Shown: piece after piece, positions 22,100 to 32,759 of the stretch
Position numbering within the stretch: position 1 is the stretch's first letter
How the letters are laid out: each line of letters begins with the position of its first letter
Source: Penium margaritaceum
Lineage: Eukaryota; Streptophyta; Zygnematophyceae; Desmidiales; Peniaceae
Direction of reading: 5' to 3'
NCBI GenBank assembly: GCA_023375785.1
Contig: SZWC01001510.1
Span: 1-64,000, forward strand
DNA: 64,000 nucleotides
Notes under the pieces: model-generated
Told to the model about the DNA's origin: nothing
The model's input: the letters and a program-made list of their open reading frames with translations, nothing else
The model's database searches: none
Made by a program: the position numbers and the translations under genes

Positions 22100-22824
22100 T
22101 GTTGGATGTGGAGAGAGGGAGCTTTGGAGCAGCGAGCATGTGGGACTCGAACGACATCACTTGTGCTGAAGAATGGTTGTTCAATAACTCAAAATGATGG
22201 AGTATATATAGAGCTAGAGCTTGGGCAAGTGAGCCCTCTCACAAGCCACACCACGTAGCCATGGAGGCTAAGGCTCACACACTACAGTCCATAATCTCAC
22301 ACAAGGGTGGAAATCAGCCTAGCAATCAGGCTGACCACTAACACACGACCTAGAGAGCTACAGAATGTTGTCATGGCACACTCCTAGTGGTCACATAACC
22401 CACAAACCCATGGAGAATCGCCATGTGTCCATGGGTAGCACACAAGGATCTCACCTCACCTAAAAAGGAAGGAGAGGTACCTTTATCCTAGTCAGCACAC
22501 TCTGACAAGGCCCAAGGGCCTTTCTGGATATTTCTCCCATCAGGTCTTGACCCTAGACCTCTTGCCCTTTTCTTTTCTCAGGCTAAGGTATGGAGCCATC
22601 ACCCATGCCCACCCAGACATTGGCGGTTGATGACCACGGAAACTACGAAAATTCATATCTCCCAATCCGACCGTTGGATCGGCCTCAAACTTGGACCGTA
22701 GACATTTTGGTACCTGATCTTTGAAATGATGAAGTCACGTTAGCGATCGGAGCAGGCATCTGGTACTTTCCTGGAACTTGCTCTTGTGGACCTGAAACAG
22801 AGCCGGATGGCTCTTTTTCCAAGA
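22100..22824 (-). repeat. P4 3' LTR (725 bp)
   Basis: Starts TGTTGGATGTGGAGAG and ends TTTCCAAGA (CA changed to GA). The polypurine tract complement ATCTCCCACTTTGCC follows. Confidence 0.88.
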
Positions 22825-25130
22825 ATCTCCCACTTTGCCGTGGCCAAAGTGGGCTGAGTCCACATGCCTTCATGTAAAACTACTACTTCTCACAGGTCAC
22901 TGGCTTGGTGCAGAAATCAGCAACCTGCTTGATGGTTGGAGTAAATTCCAGCTTGATAGCACCCTCCTGCACCATGTGCCTTATGAAGTGATATGCGATG
23001 TCAATGTGCTTGGTGCGTGCATGTTGCTCAGGATTCTTGGTGGGTGCGATGGCGCTCTGGTTGTCGACGCGCACAGGAACTGGAAGTACTACACTCCCAC
23101 TCATCTCTGCCATGCGACGCTGAAGCCAAACTGCTTCCTTGGCTCCACAACTGAGAGAGACGTACTCACCTTCTGTGTTCGAGGTGGCCACGACCACCTG
23201 CGGCTTGCTGTACTAGCTGATGGTACCTCCATTCATGAGAAACATATGTCCAGAGATGGACTTGCGAGTCTCAGGATTTGAAGTCCAATCTGCATCTGTG
23301 AACCCGACGATGGTGTTGTCGTTGCCGTTGTAAGTGATGCCGCTGTTGATGGTTTTAGCAAGGTAGCGGAAGATCCGCTTCACTACCTTCTGGTGATCAG
23401 GTACGGGGTTTGCCATGTACTAGCTCAGAATGCTAACAGCCTGTGCCAGGTCTCGCCTAGTTGCCACCATCACCTACATGAGGCTGCCGACGGCGCTTTG
23501 GTATTTCTGCTGCTCAGTTGCATTTGCTTCTCTACTGAAGCTCACGAGGTACTACCGCGTCTCCAGCGGCCTGCCGATGGATTTGACCTCTGCCATGCCA
23601 AATCGCTGCAAAACATCCTTGATGTAGCGACTTTACTACAGCGAAAGAGAGCGTGACTTGCGGTCATGCGTGATCAGGATACCAAGGAAATATGATGCCG
23701 CCCCGAGATCAGACATCTGGAAGCGCTCCTGCATGGCTTCCTTGAACTCCTGTAGTGTAGATATGCTGTTAGAAAAGAGGAGCATGTCATCCACATAGAC
23801 GATGATGATGAGTACCTCATGACCATGCTACGAGCGATAGACGCTGTAGTCACACTCACTGCGTTCGAAACCCATGCACTGCAATGTCGCATCCAACATC
23901 TGGTTCCAAGCACGCGACGCTTGTTTGAGGCTATACGACTTTTGGAGCTTGCAAACCAAGTGCTCCTGGCCATCCATGACGAACCCCTCCGACTATTCCA
24001 TGTAGATCTCCTCCTCTAAGTCACCATTCAAGAATGTTGTCTTGACATCCATGTGGTGAACCTCGAAATCCTCAGTTGCTGCATAAAAGAGGAGCGTGCG
24101 CACAGAGGCAAAGTTAGCAACAGGGGCAAAAGTTTTTGTGTAGTCGATACCCTCCTGCTGTGAGTAGCCCTTGGTGACCTGCCTCGCCTTGTTCTTTTCC
24201 AGGTTACCATCTGCTCCCCGCTTCTTCTTGAACAGCCACTTGCACTTGATCACCTTACGTCCACGTGGACGCTTAGTCAGCTCCTACCTGCCGTTTTCCA
24301 GCTGCAATTGTATCTCCTGCTATAAAGCTTGCGCCTAATCTGTTGCATCCGGTGCAGACATGGCCTCCTTGTATGACGTTAGCTCATCTGAATCTGCTGC
24401 AACTGCTACGTTCATGTGTTCTGGTTTCTGTAGTATCCAGAAATAGCCGCGCTCACCTGGCTTGTAACGCACCCTAAGAGGGTACCTGCGACCTGTTGCT
24501 TGAGCGTTAGCGGGCGGCTCGCGCGGTGCTGCTGGCAAACCTGCTGTTGCTGGTAGTGCTCCATCTCCCTCTGTTTCTACCGATGAGGCTGTTGTATCTG
24601 CTACATCTGACATGGGAGAGTAGAGTGATTCTCCCACTGTCACAGTAAAGGAAGGATCGGGAGAGACTGGGTGAGGAAGAATTTTTGCTTCCACTGTCTC
24701 GTCAGCTGCTGGTTCTACTACCTCTTCACACATAATGTTGGTGCCGATGACGTTGCTCTCGTTGAAGACGACATCCCTGAAGATGATGACGTGGCCTGTA
24801 TCCCTCTCATAGAGGCGATAGGCCTTGCTTGCTACATTGTAGCCAATCATCAGCATCTGCGCACTCTTGATGTCCCATTTCTGCCGCTTTTCCTTGGACA
24901 CGTGCATGTGCGCCAGGCTGCCAAACGCTCGGAGATGACCCACACTCGGTTTCTTGCCGAACATGCCTCGTACGGCATCATCTGCTCCAGCGCCTTAGTT
25001 GGACCACGGTTCTTGAAGTAGACCGCAGTGCTCACGGCTTCAATCCAGAAGTCGTAGGTTAGCCGAGCTGCGTGCAGCATGGAGCCCGCCGATTCCACAA
25101 TGATACGGTTGGCGCGTTCTGCTATACCGT
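22825..25130 (-). pseudogene. P4 RNase H, RT, linker and integrase C-terminal part
   Basis: RNase H (22883-23416) has FTDADWTSNPETRKSISGH and VDNQSAIAP, with TAG at the Trp of ISWCSK. RT (23430-24253) keeps YVDD and HHMDVKTTFLNGDLEEE. Its stops are mostly TAG at Gln positions: ME(Q)SEGF, R(Q)YLVS, LS(Q)YMAN and SL(QQ)SRY. The linker (24335-24964) has LYSPMSD and RYPLRVRYKPGE. The integrase segment ends at the P5 insertion in ERANRIIVES, upstream of the NGIAE motif. Confidence 0.9.
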
Positions 25131-26163
25131 TGTTGGAACTTGAGGAGAGAGGGAGCCTTGGAGCAGCGAGCATGTGTGATTGAAAGGGCATCACTTGTGC
25201 TGAAGAATGGTTGTTCAATCACTCAAAATGATGGAGTACATATAGAGCTAGAGCTTGGGCAAGTCAGCCCTCTCACAAGCCACACCACTTAGCCATGGAG
25301 GCTAAGGCTCACAGACTAGAGTCCATAATCTCACACAAGGGAGGAAATCAGCCTAGCAATCAGGCTGACCACTCACACACGACCTAGAGAGCTAGAAAAT
25401 GCTCTCATGGCACACTCCTAGTGGTCACATAACCCACAAACCCATGGAGAATCGCCATGTGTCCATGGCTAGCACACAAGGATCTTACCTAACCTAAAAT
25501 GTAAGGAGAGGTACCTTTATCCTAGTCAGCACACTCTGACAAGGCAATCCTAAGACCAAGGACCTTTTTGGATATTTCTCCCATCAGGTCTTGACCCTGG
25601 ACCTCTTGCCTTTTTCTTTTCTGTGGCTAAGGCATNGGAAATCAGCCTAGCAATCAGGCTGACCACTCACACACGACCTAGAGAGCTAGAAAATGCTCTC
25701 ATGGCACACTCCTAGTGGTCACATAACCCACAAACCCATGGAGAATCGCCATGTGTCCATGGCTAGCACACAAGGATCTCACCTCACCTAAAAAGTAAGG
25801 AGAGGTACCTTTATCCTAGTCAGCACACTCTGACAAAGCAATCCTAAGACCAAGGAACTTTTTGGATATTTCTCCCATCAGGTCTTGGCCCTGGACCTCT
25901 TGCCTTTTTTCTTTTCTCAGGCTAAGGCATGGAGCCATCACCCATGCCCTCCCAGACATCGACGGTCCATGACCCCCGAAACTTCGAAAATTCATATCTC
26001 CCAATCCGACCGTTGGATCGGCCTCAAACTTGGACCGTAGACATTTTGCCACCTGATCTTTCCAATGAAAAAGTTGGATTGGTGATCGGAGCAGGCATTT
26101 GGTACTTTCCTGGAACTTGCTCCTGTGGACCTGAAACTGAGCCAGTTGGCTCGTTTCCCAACA
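25131..26163 (-). repeat. P5 solo Copia-P LTR with single-N duplication
   Basis: TGTTGGAACTTGAGG to TTTCCCAACA, flanked by ACCGT at 25126-25130 and 26164-26168. It is an isolated LTR inside P4 integrase. The apparent length of 1,033 bp includes a repeated 293-bp block (25343-25635 and 25637-25929) joined by an N at 25636. Without it the length is about 740 bp. Confidence 0.9.
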
Positions 26164-26168
26164 ACCGT

Positions 26169-28048
26169 TCTGCTGCAGTGAGTATGGCGTGGTACGCTGC
26201 GCCTTGATGCCAGCTGCTGCGAGCTAGTCCTGGAACTCCTTGCTCAGGTACTCTACACCGCGATCGTTGTGCAGCGGCTTCATCTTCTTGTCAGTCTGGT
26301 TCTCCACCAAGGCCTTCAACTCCTTGAACCTGTCAAAGCACTGGTCCTTGGAAGGAAGGAAGTACACAGCAGTGTAACGGCTGAAATCATCAATGAAGGT
26401 CAGGAAATACCTAGAGCCTCCAAAGCTCTGGGTCTACATCTGTCTGTACAAGTCCGTGAGGACCTGCTCCAACACCTCCTTTGCACGCTCCCGTACTCCA
26501 GAGAACGCCTCCCTGGGCTGCTTCCCCTCCAAACAGCCGATGCATAATTGCTGCTCAAAGTTAGAGATGGTAGGCAGGTCACATACCATCTGCTTTCCTT
26601 GAAGCTTCTACAAGGCGCGCATGCCGATGTGGCCGTAGCGCGCATGCCAGGTCTGGCCATCTGTTTACTGCACCACTATTGCAAGACTCTGCTCATGCGG
26701 GATCTTGATCACCCAAGCAAGCGGTACATGTCGCCCTCATTCACCGACCTGGCCAACTCCTCTCCTATATCCTTGTTGAGGATGAAGCCATAGTCAATAT
26801 CGAAGACGACGTGCAGTCCTGTGTTTGTAAGAGAGGAGACTGAGAGGAGGTTGAATGCAGCATCAGGTACATACAGCACGCCATGGAACACTCCCACTTC
26901 AATGCCACGTGGGGTCTCCAACCACATCTCCACAATCCCAATCCCCTCAGCATACACCACCCGATCATCACCCATAGCGTTAGGATGAGGAGGGATGGAC
27001 AGCAGCTATGTAAACCACTCCTTGTGATGTGTGAGGCTCTTGGTATATCTTGAGTCCTTGTACCATGCAAGATCCACCTTCTCTACCTGCGACATGTCAG
27101 ATTTCACCATGAAGAGATGGTGGCGTACCTCCTTGGCTACATTCATGTTGCCAAAGTGGCACACACCAGCCTCGTTTTGCTGCTGTTGCTGCTGCTGCTG
27201 ACCCTACTATGACTGTTGCATCTGCTGCTTTTGTTGTTGGTGGTGCGATGACTGCTGCTACTGCTGCTCCTTCTGGTCCCTCTTGAGTTTGAAACACTCC
27301 TTTTTGTAGTATTCCTCTTTTTGGCAGTAGTGGCATTTGCCTTTCTTTCTCCCTTTCTGTTGTCCAGACTACTGCTGCTGCTGCTGGTTGCGTGAGCTCG
27401 TGGCTACAAAACTTGCTTCACTGCTGCCGCCACCATTACGTTTTGCTGCATTGCGACGCAATTCCACCTGTACCAGTTGTGTGCAGATGAAGTCGAGGTC
27501 GAGAGTTGGCTGGAACTCCAGCGTCTCTTGTACCGTATCGTAGCTGGTTGGGAGTCCCCTCAACAAGATGACGATGGAGCGCCTCTCTTCCATAGGGTTG
27601 CCGGCCGCTCTCCAGATACGCCTCAATCCCTTCACCACCCTCAATTTTCAGCGCCATCATGTTTTCCTCCATAAGCATGAGGAATGTAGGATCCTTGCTC
27701 TCATACCTCTTGCATAACGTGTCCCACCCCTCCTTTGCAGTGGCCTTGTCACTCACGTACGAAAGATGCGGATTGGAGATGGTGTTGACAAGCAACATGT
27801 AGGCCTGCCTGTCCTTCATCCACTCCTCATACGCCGCTGGTACAGCTGCAGAAGAATCCGCATCAGCTGCACCCTTTTGCGGCGTCTTCCCCGCCACCAC
27901 CTAGAGCCGGCTCGTCGCCGCTCACCACCTCCCACAAGCCCCTCTCCTCCAAAAGGGGGTGGGTACGGATCTTCCAAAACGTGAAGTTGGCGCATCCCTC
28001 CAGCCTCTCCAAAGGCTGGGTTGCTGTTATAACGCCAGCTGCTGCCAT
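26169..28048 (-). pseudogene. P4 integrase N-terminal part, protease and gag
   Basis: Gag starts at ATG 28048 (MAAAGVITATQPLERLEG). TAG precedes the VVAGKTPQKG segment near 27901, and a short deletion removes part of the AYLDKAKELAKQL region near 27610. The knuckle lies near 27320. Protease reads YKDSRYTKS, with Gly of DSG changed to Arg. The GDDRVVYAEGIGIVEMWLE block (26709-26975) is open. Integrase has the HARYGHIGM and GCLEGKQ halves and continues across P5. Confidence 0.88.
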
Positions 28049-28681
28049 TTTGAGCCTTGGTGATGCTCAGCGCTGCCCTTGGATGGCCGTGCTACCCCTG
28101 CTTCTGCTGTTGCTTCTGTCAGAAATCTGTGTGATAGAAAATGGATTGTAGATGCCAGCAGACTGGGAATCTGGACAAATAGAGCCCACCACTGGAAAAT
28201 GCAGCTCAAAAACTTTCAGATCGACCCATTAAACAAGGTCATCTACAGGGGATTTTGAAAGATATGCCCTCTTGAAAACAGCTTATGCTTCCAATCCTAC
28301 TCCAACTCAGACCAGCCAGCTTGTAAACGTCGTTTCTCACAAGCGAATCAATGAAATAAACATTAGTTTGCACCAATGGAAAGCTCAGAAAAAAAAACTA
28401 CAATTGGCATGTGCCACTTTTTTAATCTGACAAAGAAACGAGAGAGTTATGGTCATCACAAGGCGATGGTCTTACTCATAGAGAAGACTGTAGCCCTAGC
28501 CGACCTCGTTTTGACCATAACTCTCAATCCGACCGTTGGATCTTCCAAATCTTGCGCTCATTGCAAAGCTTGTCTTCTGAACTTGACATTCCAGTGGTCA
28601 ATGAGTAAATATGGTGAAGGTTTGACCCCAACCTGGCACTCTCAATGTGACGGCCTGTGCTGGCTGAAAGTGGTGGAACTT

Positions 28682-28694
28682 GGCTCTGATACCA
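28682..28694 (-). promoter_or_regulatory. P4 primer-binding site
   Basis: TGGTATCAGAGCC on minus, two bases inside the 5' LTR. The untranslated leader 28049-28681 has no gene. Its primer-proximal hairpin is degraded (GGCACTCTCAATGTGACGG). Confidence 0.88.
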
Positions 28695-28696
28695 AA

Positions 28697-29434
28697 TGTT
28701 GGATCTGGAGGAGAGAGGGAGCCTTGGAGCAGCGAGCATGTGGGAATGGGAGGGCATCACTTGTGCTAAAGAATGGTTGTTCAATCACTCAAAATGATGC
28801 AGTACATATAGAGCTAGAGCTTGGGCAAGTCAGCCCTCTCACAAACCACACCACTTAGCCATGGAGGTTAAGGCTCACATACTAGAGTCCATAATCTCAC
28901 ACAAGGGAGGAAATCAGCCTAGCAATCAGGCTGACCACTCACATACGACCTAGAGAGCTACAGAATGCTCTCACGGCACACCCCAAGTGGTCACATAACC
29001 CACAAAGCCATGGAGAATCGCCATGTGTCCATGGCTAGCACACAAGGATCTTACCTCACCTAAAAAGTAAGTAGAGGTACCTTTATCCTAGTCAGCACAC
29101 TCTGACAAGGCAATCCTAAGACCAAGGGCCTTTTTCGATGTTTCTCCCATCAGGTCTTGACCCTAGACCTCTTGCCTTTTTCTTTTTTCAGGCTAAGGCA
29201 TGGAGCCATCATCCATGCCCATCCAGACATCGACGGTCCATGACCCATGAAACTTCGAAAATTCATATCTCCCAATCCGACCGTTGGATCGGCCTCAAAC
29301 TTCGATCGAAGACATTTTTGTACTTGATCTTTGTAATGGTGAAGTTAGGTTGACGATAGGAGCAAGCATCTGGTAGTTTGCTGGAACTTGCTCATGTGGA
29401 CCTGAAACTGAGCCGGATGGCTCCTTTTCCAACA
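28697..29434 (-). repeat. P4 5' LTR (738 bp)
   Basis: TGTTGGATCTGGAGG to TTTTCCAACA, followed by ACTGC at 29435-29439, the right target duplication of P4. Confidence 0.9.
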
Positions 29435-29439
29435 ACTGC

Positions 29440-30524
29440 AAGTCGTCTTTGAAAACGATGGCTACATCCTTGACAAGGAAAAAGAAGAGGAGCTGGCTAG
29501 GTCGGCTAAAGAAGGGGAGCGGAGTCTTGCAGCAGGGGTACAGGCCACATAGGCAAAATCTGGCATGCGCGCTACGGTCACATCGGCATGCGCGCCTTGC
29601 TGCAACTTCAAGCAAAGGAGATGGTCCGTGATTTGCCCACTATGAACTTTGAGCAGCAGTTATGCATCGGCTGTTTGGAGGGGATGCAACATCGCGAGGC
29701 GTTCTCTGGAGCAGGGGAGCGTGCAAAGGAGGTGTAGGAGCTGGTCTACACGGACTTGTGTGGCCCGAGGCAGACCCAAAGCTTTGGAGGCTCTAGGCAT
29801 TTTCTCACTTTCATTGATGATTTAAGCCGTTACACCGCTGTGTAATTCCTTTCCTCCAAGGACCTGTGCTTTGACAGGTTTAAGGAGTTCAAGGCCATGG
29901 TAGAGAATCATACTGGCAAGAAAATCAAGGCGCTACGCAGCGTCGTAGAGGAGAGTACGTTAGCAAGGAGTTCTAGGACTACCTCGTAGCAGCACGCATC
30001 AAGGTGCAGCGCACCGTGCCGTACTCTCCGTAGTAGAATGGCGTAGCAGAATGCACCAACCGCACCATCATTGATTCAGCGCGCTCCATGCTGCACGCGG
30101 CTCGGTTGACCTACGACTTTTGGGCCGAAGAAGTGAGCACTTCGGTGTATTTCAAGAATCGCAGTCCAACAAAGGCCTTGGAACAGATGACGCCTTACGA
30201 GGCCTGGTTTGGTAAGAAGCTGAGCGAGGGTCATCTTTGCACGTTTGGCAACTTGGCGCACATGCATGTGCCAAAGGAGAAGCGGCAAAAGTGGAACGCG
30301 AAGAGTGCGCAGATGCTGATGATTGATGATTCATGATTGATGACGCATGGCTACAATATGGCAAGTAAGGCGTATCGCCTCTACGAGAGGGATACAGGCC
30401 ACGTCATTATCTCCAAAGATTTTGTCTTGAATGAGAGCAACGTCATCCGCACCAAAACTGCCTGTGAAGAGGCAGTGGGAGCAGATATCCTTCCTAACCC
30501 AGTCTCTCCTGATCCTTCCTCCAT
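29440..30524 (+). pseudogene. P1 integrase and linker
   Basis: Resumes after P4 with VVFENDGYILDKE, then the zinc half HARYGHIGMRALLQLQ and GCLEGMQHREAF, HTDLCG-like VYTDLCGPRQT and FLTFIDDLSRYT. The stretch after the catalytic region is open: MLHAARLTYDFWAEE and KALEQMTPYEAWFGKK. A short direct-repeat insertion (GATGATTGATGATTCATGAT) disrupts MLMIGYD near 30318-30335. It ends in the linker at PVSPDPSSI, where a deletion joins it to RNase H. Confidence 0.88.
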
Positions 30525-31222
30525 TGGCACGCCGCTGGAGGTGCGGCAGTACCTCGTGAGCTTCAATGGAGAAGCAAATGTACCTGAGCGGCAGAAGTAC
30601 TAGAGCGTCATCGGCAGCCTCATGTACCTGATGGTCGCAACCAGGCCGGACCTTGTACAGGCTCTTAGCGTTGTGAGCCAGCACATGGCCAATCTCGGAC
30701 CTGAGCACCAAAAGCCAGTAAAGCGTATCTTCCGCTACCTTGCTGGAACCATCAAGATCGGTATCACCTACAACGGCAACGAGAACAACATCATCATCTA
30801 TACAGACGCAGATTGGGCTTCAAACCCTGAGGACAGCAAGTCAATCTCTGGACATGTCTTCCTCATGAATGGTGGGGCCATCAGCTGGTGCAGCAAGCAA
30901 CAGGTGGTCGTGGCCACCTCAAGCACAGAAGCTGAGTACATCTCTCTCAGCTTTGGAGCCAAGGAAGCAGTTTGGCTTCAGCGTCTCATTGGAGAGATGG
31001 GTGGGAGTGCAGCAGTTCCAGTTCCTTTACGCGTCGACAACCAGAGCGCAATCGCACTCGCCAAGAATCCTGAGCACCATGTACGCATCAAGCACATTGA
31101 CATTGCATATCACTTCATCAGGCATATGGTGTACAGAGGATACTATCAAGCTGGAGTTTACTCCAACCAGTAAGCAGTTTGCTAATTTTTTTTGCACCGA
31201 GCCAGTGACCCGTGAGAAGTAG
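30525..31222 (+). pseudogene. P1 RT C-terminal remnant and RNase H
   Basis: After the deletion junction the frame reads GTPLEVRQYLVSFNGEAN, then LMYLMVATRPDLVQAL, YTDADWASNPEDSKSIS, STEAEYISLS and VDNQSAIALAKNPEHH. A frameshift near 31130 precedes EFTPTSKQ. The whole RT palm, including YVDD, is missing (about 1.4 kb by comparison with P6), so P1 could not have encoded its own RT after this loss. Confidence 0.9.
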
Positions 31223-31280
31223 CAGGTCTGCATGAATGCATGTGGATTCAGTCCACTCAGACTATGGCAAAGCGGGAGAT

Positions 31281-31986
31281 TATTGAATAAGGAGTCATCC
31301 GGCTTAGTTACAGGTCCACATGAGCAAGTTTCAGGAGAGTACCAGATGCTTCCTCTGATCATCAATCCGACTTTAGGTGGCAAAATGTCTACGGTCCAAA
31401 TTTGAGGCCAATCCAATGGTCGGTTGAATTTTTTATGTTTCTAGGGTCATCAACCGTTGATATCCGGGTGACCATGGGCGATGGCTCCATGCCTTAGCCT
31501 GAGAAAAGAAAAAGGCGAGAGGTCCAGGGTTAATACCTGATGGGAGAAATATCCAAAAAGGTCCTAGATTCTTGGGTTGCCTTGTGACAATGTCGTGACT
31601 AGGAAAAAGGTACCCTTTGTTAACTTTTTAGGTGAGGTGAAGTCCTTGTGTCCTAGCCATGGCGATTCTCCATGGGATTGTGGGTAATGTGACCTCTACG
31701 ATTGTGCCATGAGAGTATTTTCTAGCTCTCTAGGTGGTGTGTGAGTATTTAGCCTGGCAACTAGGCGGATTTCCTGTATCGTGTGAGATTATGGACTCTA
31801 GTATGTGAACCTTAGCCTCCATGGCTTAGTGGTGTGGCTTGTGAGAGGGCTGACTTGCCCAAGCTCTAGCTCTATATGTACTCCATTGTTTTGAGTGATT
31901 TAATAACCATTCTTCAGCACAAGTGATGCCCTTCCAGTCCCACATACTCGCTGCTCCAAGGCGCCCTCTCTCCTCCAGTTCCAACA
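31281..31986 (+). repeat. P1 3' LTR (706 bp)
   Basis: Follows the polypurine tract GCAAAGCGGGAGAT. Starts TATTGAATAAGG (decayed TGTTGGAAAAGG) and ends TTCCAACA. It shares the CGGCTTAGTTACAGG variant with 8110-8840. The flank GGCAT at 31987-31991 matches GGCAA at 8105-8109. Confidence 0.9.
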
Positions 31987-31991
31987 GGCAT

Positions 31992-32371
31992 GCACTCCCC
32001 TTGGAGTAAGTCTGGTCGAGATAGAAAAGGAGCCACTGCGTACCTAGGCTAGAGGCTTGCTCTAGACTATAAGAATGTGTGAGTTCCCTGTCTTAAAGTA
32101 CAATTCTTACCTTTGAGACTCCTAAGAGAGGTGTTTACTAGAGGAAGATACTAAAGAAGCATTGGTTGGTCTAAGCTCCACGAGTTCGCTCCTCGTGCAA
32201 AGTGACCAGGTACAAAGGACACAATACAAGGAAGTGATTCCTATAAACGGCTCAGTGTAGAACCTTGGCTGTAGGGGTAATATCACCTCTTGGTTGCAAT
32301 ATCAAGAGCGGTCGGCAAGAATGATCGTGTCGGAACTTGTTTTCTTGAGCGTCGCGTCAGGCAGGTTGACA
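31992..32371 (+). repeat. Copia-C (C1/C2) LTR, right piece
   Basis: Continues the LTR interrupted at 8109. The stretch CCTAGGCTAGAGG...GACCAGGT...GCGGTCGGC matches the reverse complement of the C3 LTR (42483-42800). It ends GCAGGTTGACA. Compared with the 771-bp C3 LTR it lacks several hundred bases near its start. Confidence 0.85.
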
Positions 32372-32759
32372 AAGGGTTATGGAGCCACACAAACTAGTTG
32401 TAAGGCACGTTTTTGTGCACTCTCTGGCCCTCTCTATCTTCCAGTGTGCATCACCTCACTCAGCTCCATCTATTCTATGTGCTCCATCAGCTCCAACGGC
32501 GGGTTTTGGCACTTTGTAAACAGGGCCAAGGATAAACTCTTCCCTTGGAGGGTCGGTCCTTGGGTCTTAACAATGATAAACTCTGTCCTTGGAGGCAAGA
32601 CCTTGGCTTTGCTAGTGTGTGTTCTTCTCTGTTTGCAGGTGATGAACGGCTAAGGGGTAAGCGATGGATGTGCACCATCTAAACCGGTAACGGAAAACAG
32701 CCTACATTAGCCTATTTCGGCCTCAACAAAGGAGAGAAACAGAGAAGCAGAGAAGAAGT
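32372..32759 (+). other. C2 untranslated leader
   Basis: No gene. No clear initiator-Met primer site is left; GGTTATGGAGCC at 32376 onward is at best a decayed one. A short repeat built on ATAAACTCTKYCCTTGGAGG occurs at about 32534 and 32577. Confidence 0.6.

Larger units (their letters stand above)
22100..29434 (-). mobile_element. Copia-P copy P4 (7.3 kb, contains P5)
   Basis: A complete minus-strand element in the P1 protease region, flanked by ACTGC at 22095-22099 and 29435-29439. LTRs are 22100-22824 and 28697-29434. A solo LTR (P5) splits its integrase. Without P5 it is about 6.3 kb. Confidence 0.9.
8110..31986 (+). mobile_element. Copia-P copy P1, outer element of the nest
   Basis: A plus-strand Copia-P element with LTRs at 8110-8840 and 31281-31986. 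The two LTRs share variants absent from other copies, such as CGGCTTAGTTACAGG and CCTAGATTCTTG, which pairs them. Flanks are GGCAA (8105-8109) and GGCAT (31987-31991), a 5-bp target duplication with one mismatch. The interior is split by P2 (in gag) and P4 (in protease). Removing both leaves a gag-pol with an internal RT deletion. Confidence 0.88.
6510..32371 (+). mobile_element. Copia-C copy C1, 3' portion, split by P1
   Basis: The 3' part of a Copia-C element: RT, RNase H and polypurine tract at 6510-8045, then its LTR in two pieces (8046-8109 and 31992-32371) separated by the 23.9-kb P1 insertion. After the LTR the sequence runs straight into a Copia-C leader and gag (C2), so C1 and C2 look like a tandem pair sharing one LTR. 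Gag, protease and integrase of C1 are absent. Confidence 0.85.

Noticed and set aside
32630-32650. Splice acceptor TCTGTTTGCAGGTG in the C2 leader
   Set aside because: It resembles a plant 3' splice site, but there is no matching donor or transcript evidence, and the leader is decayed.
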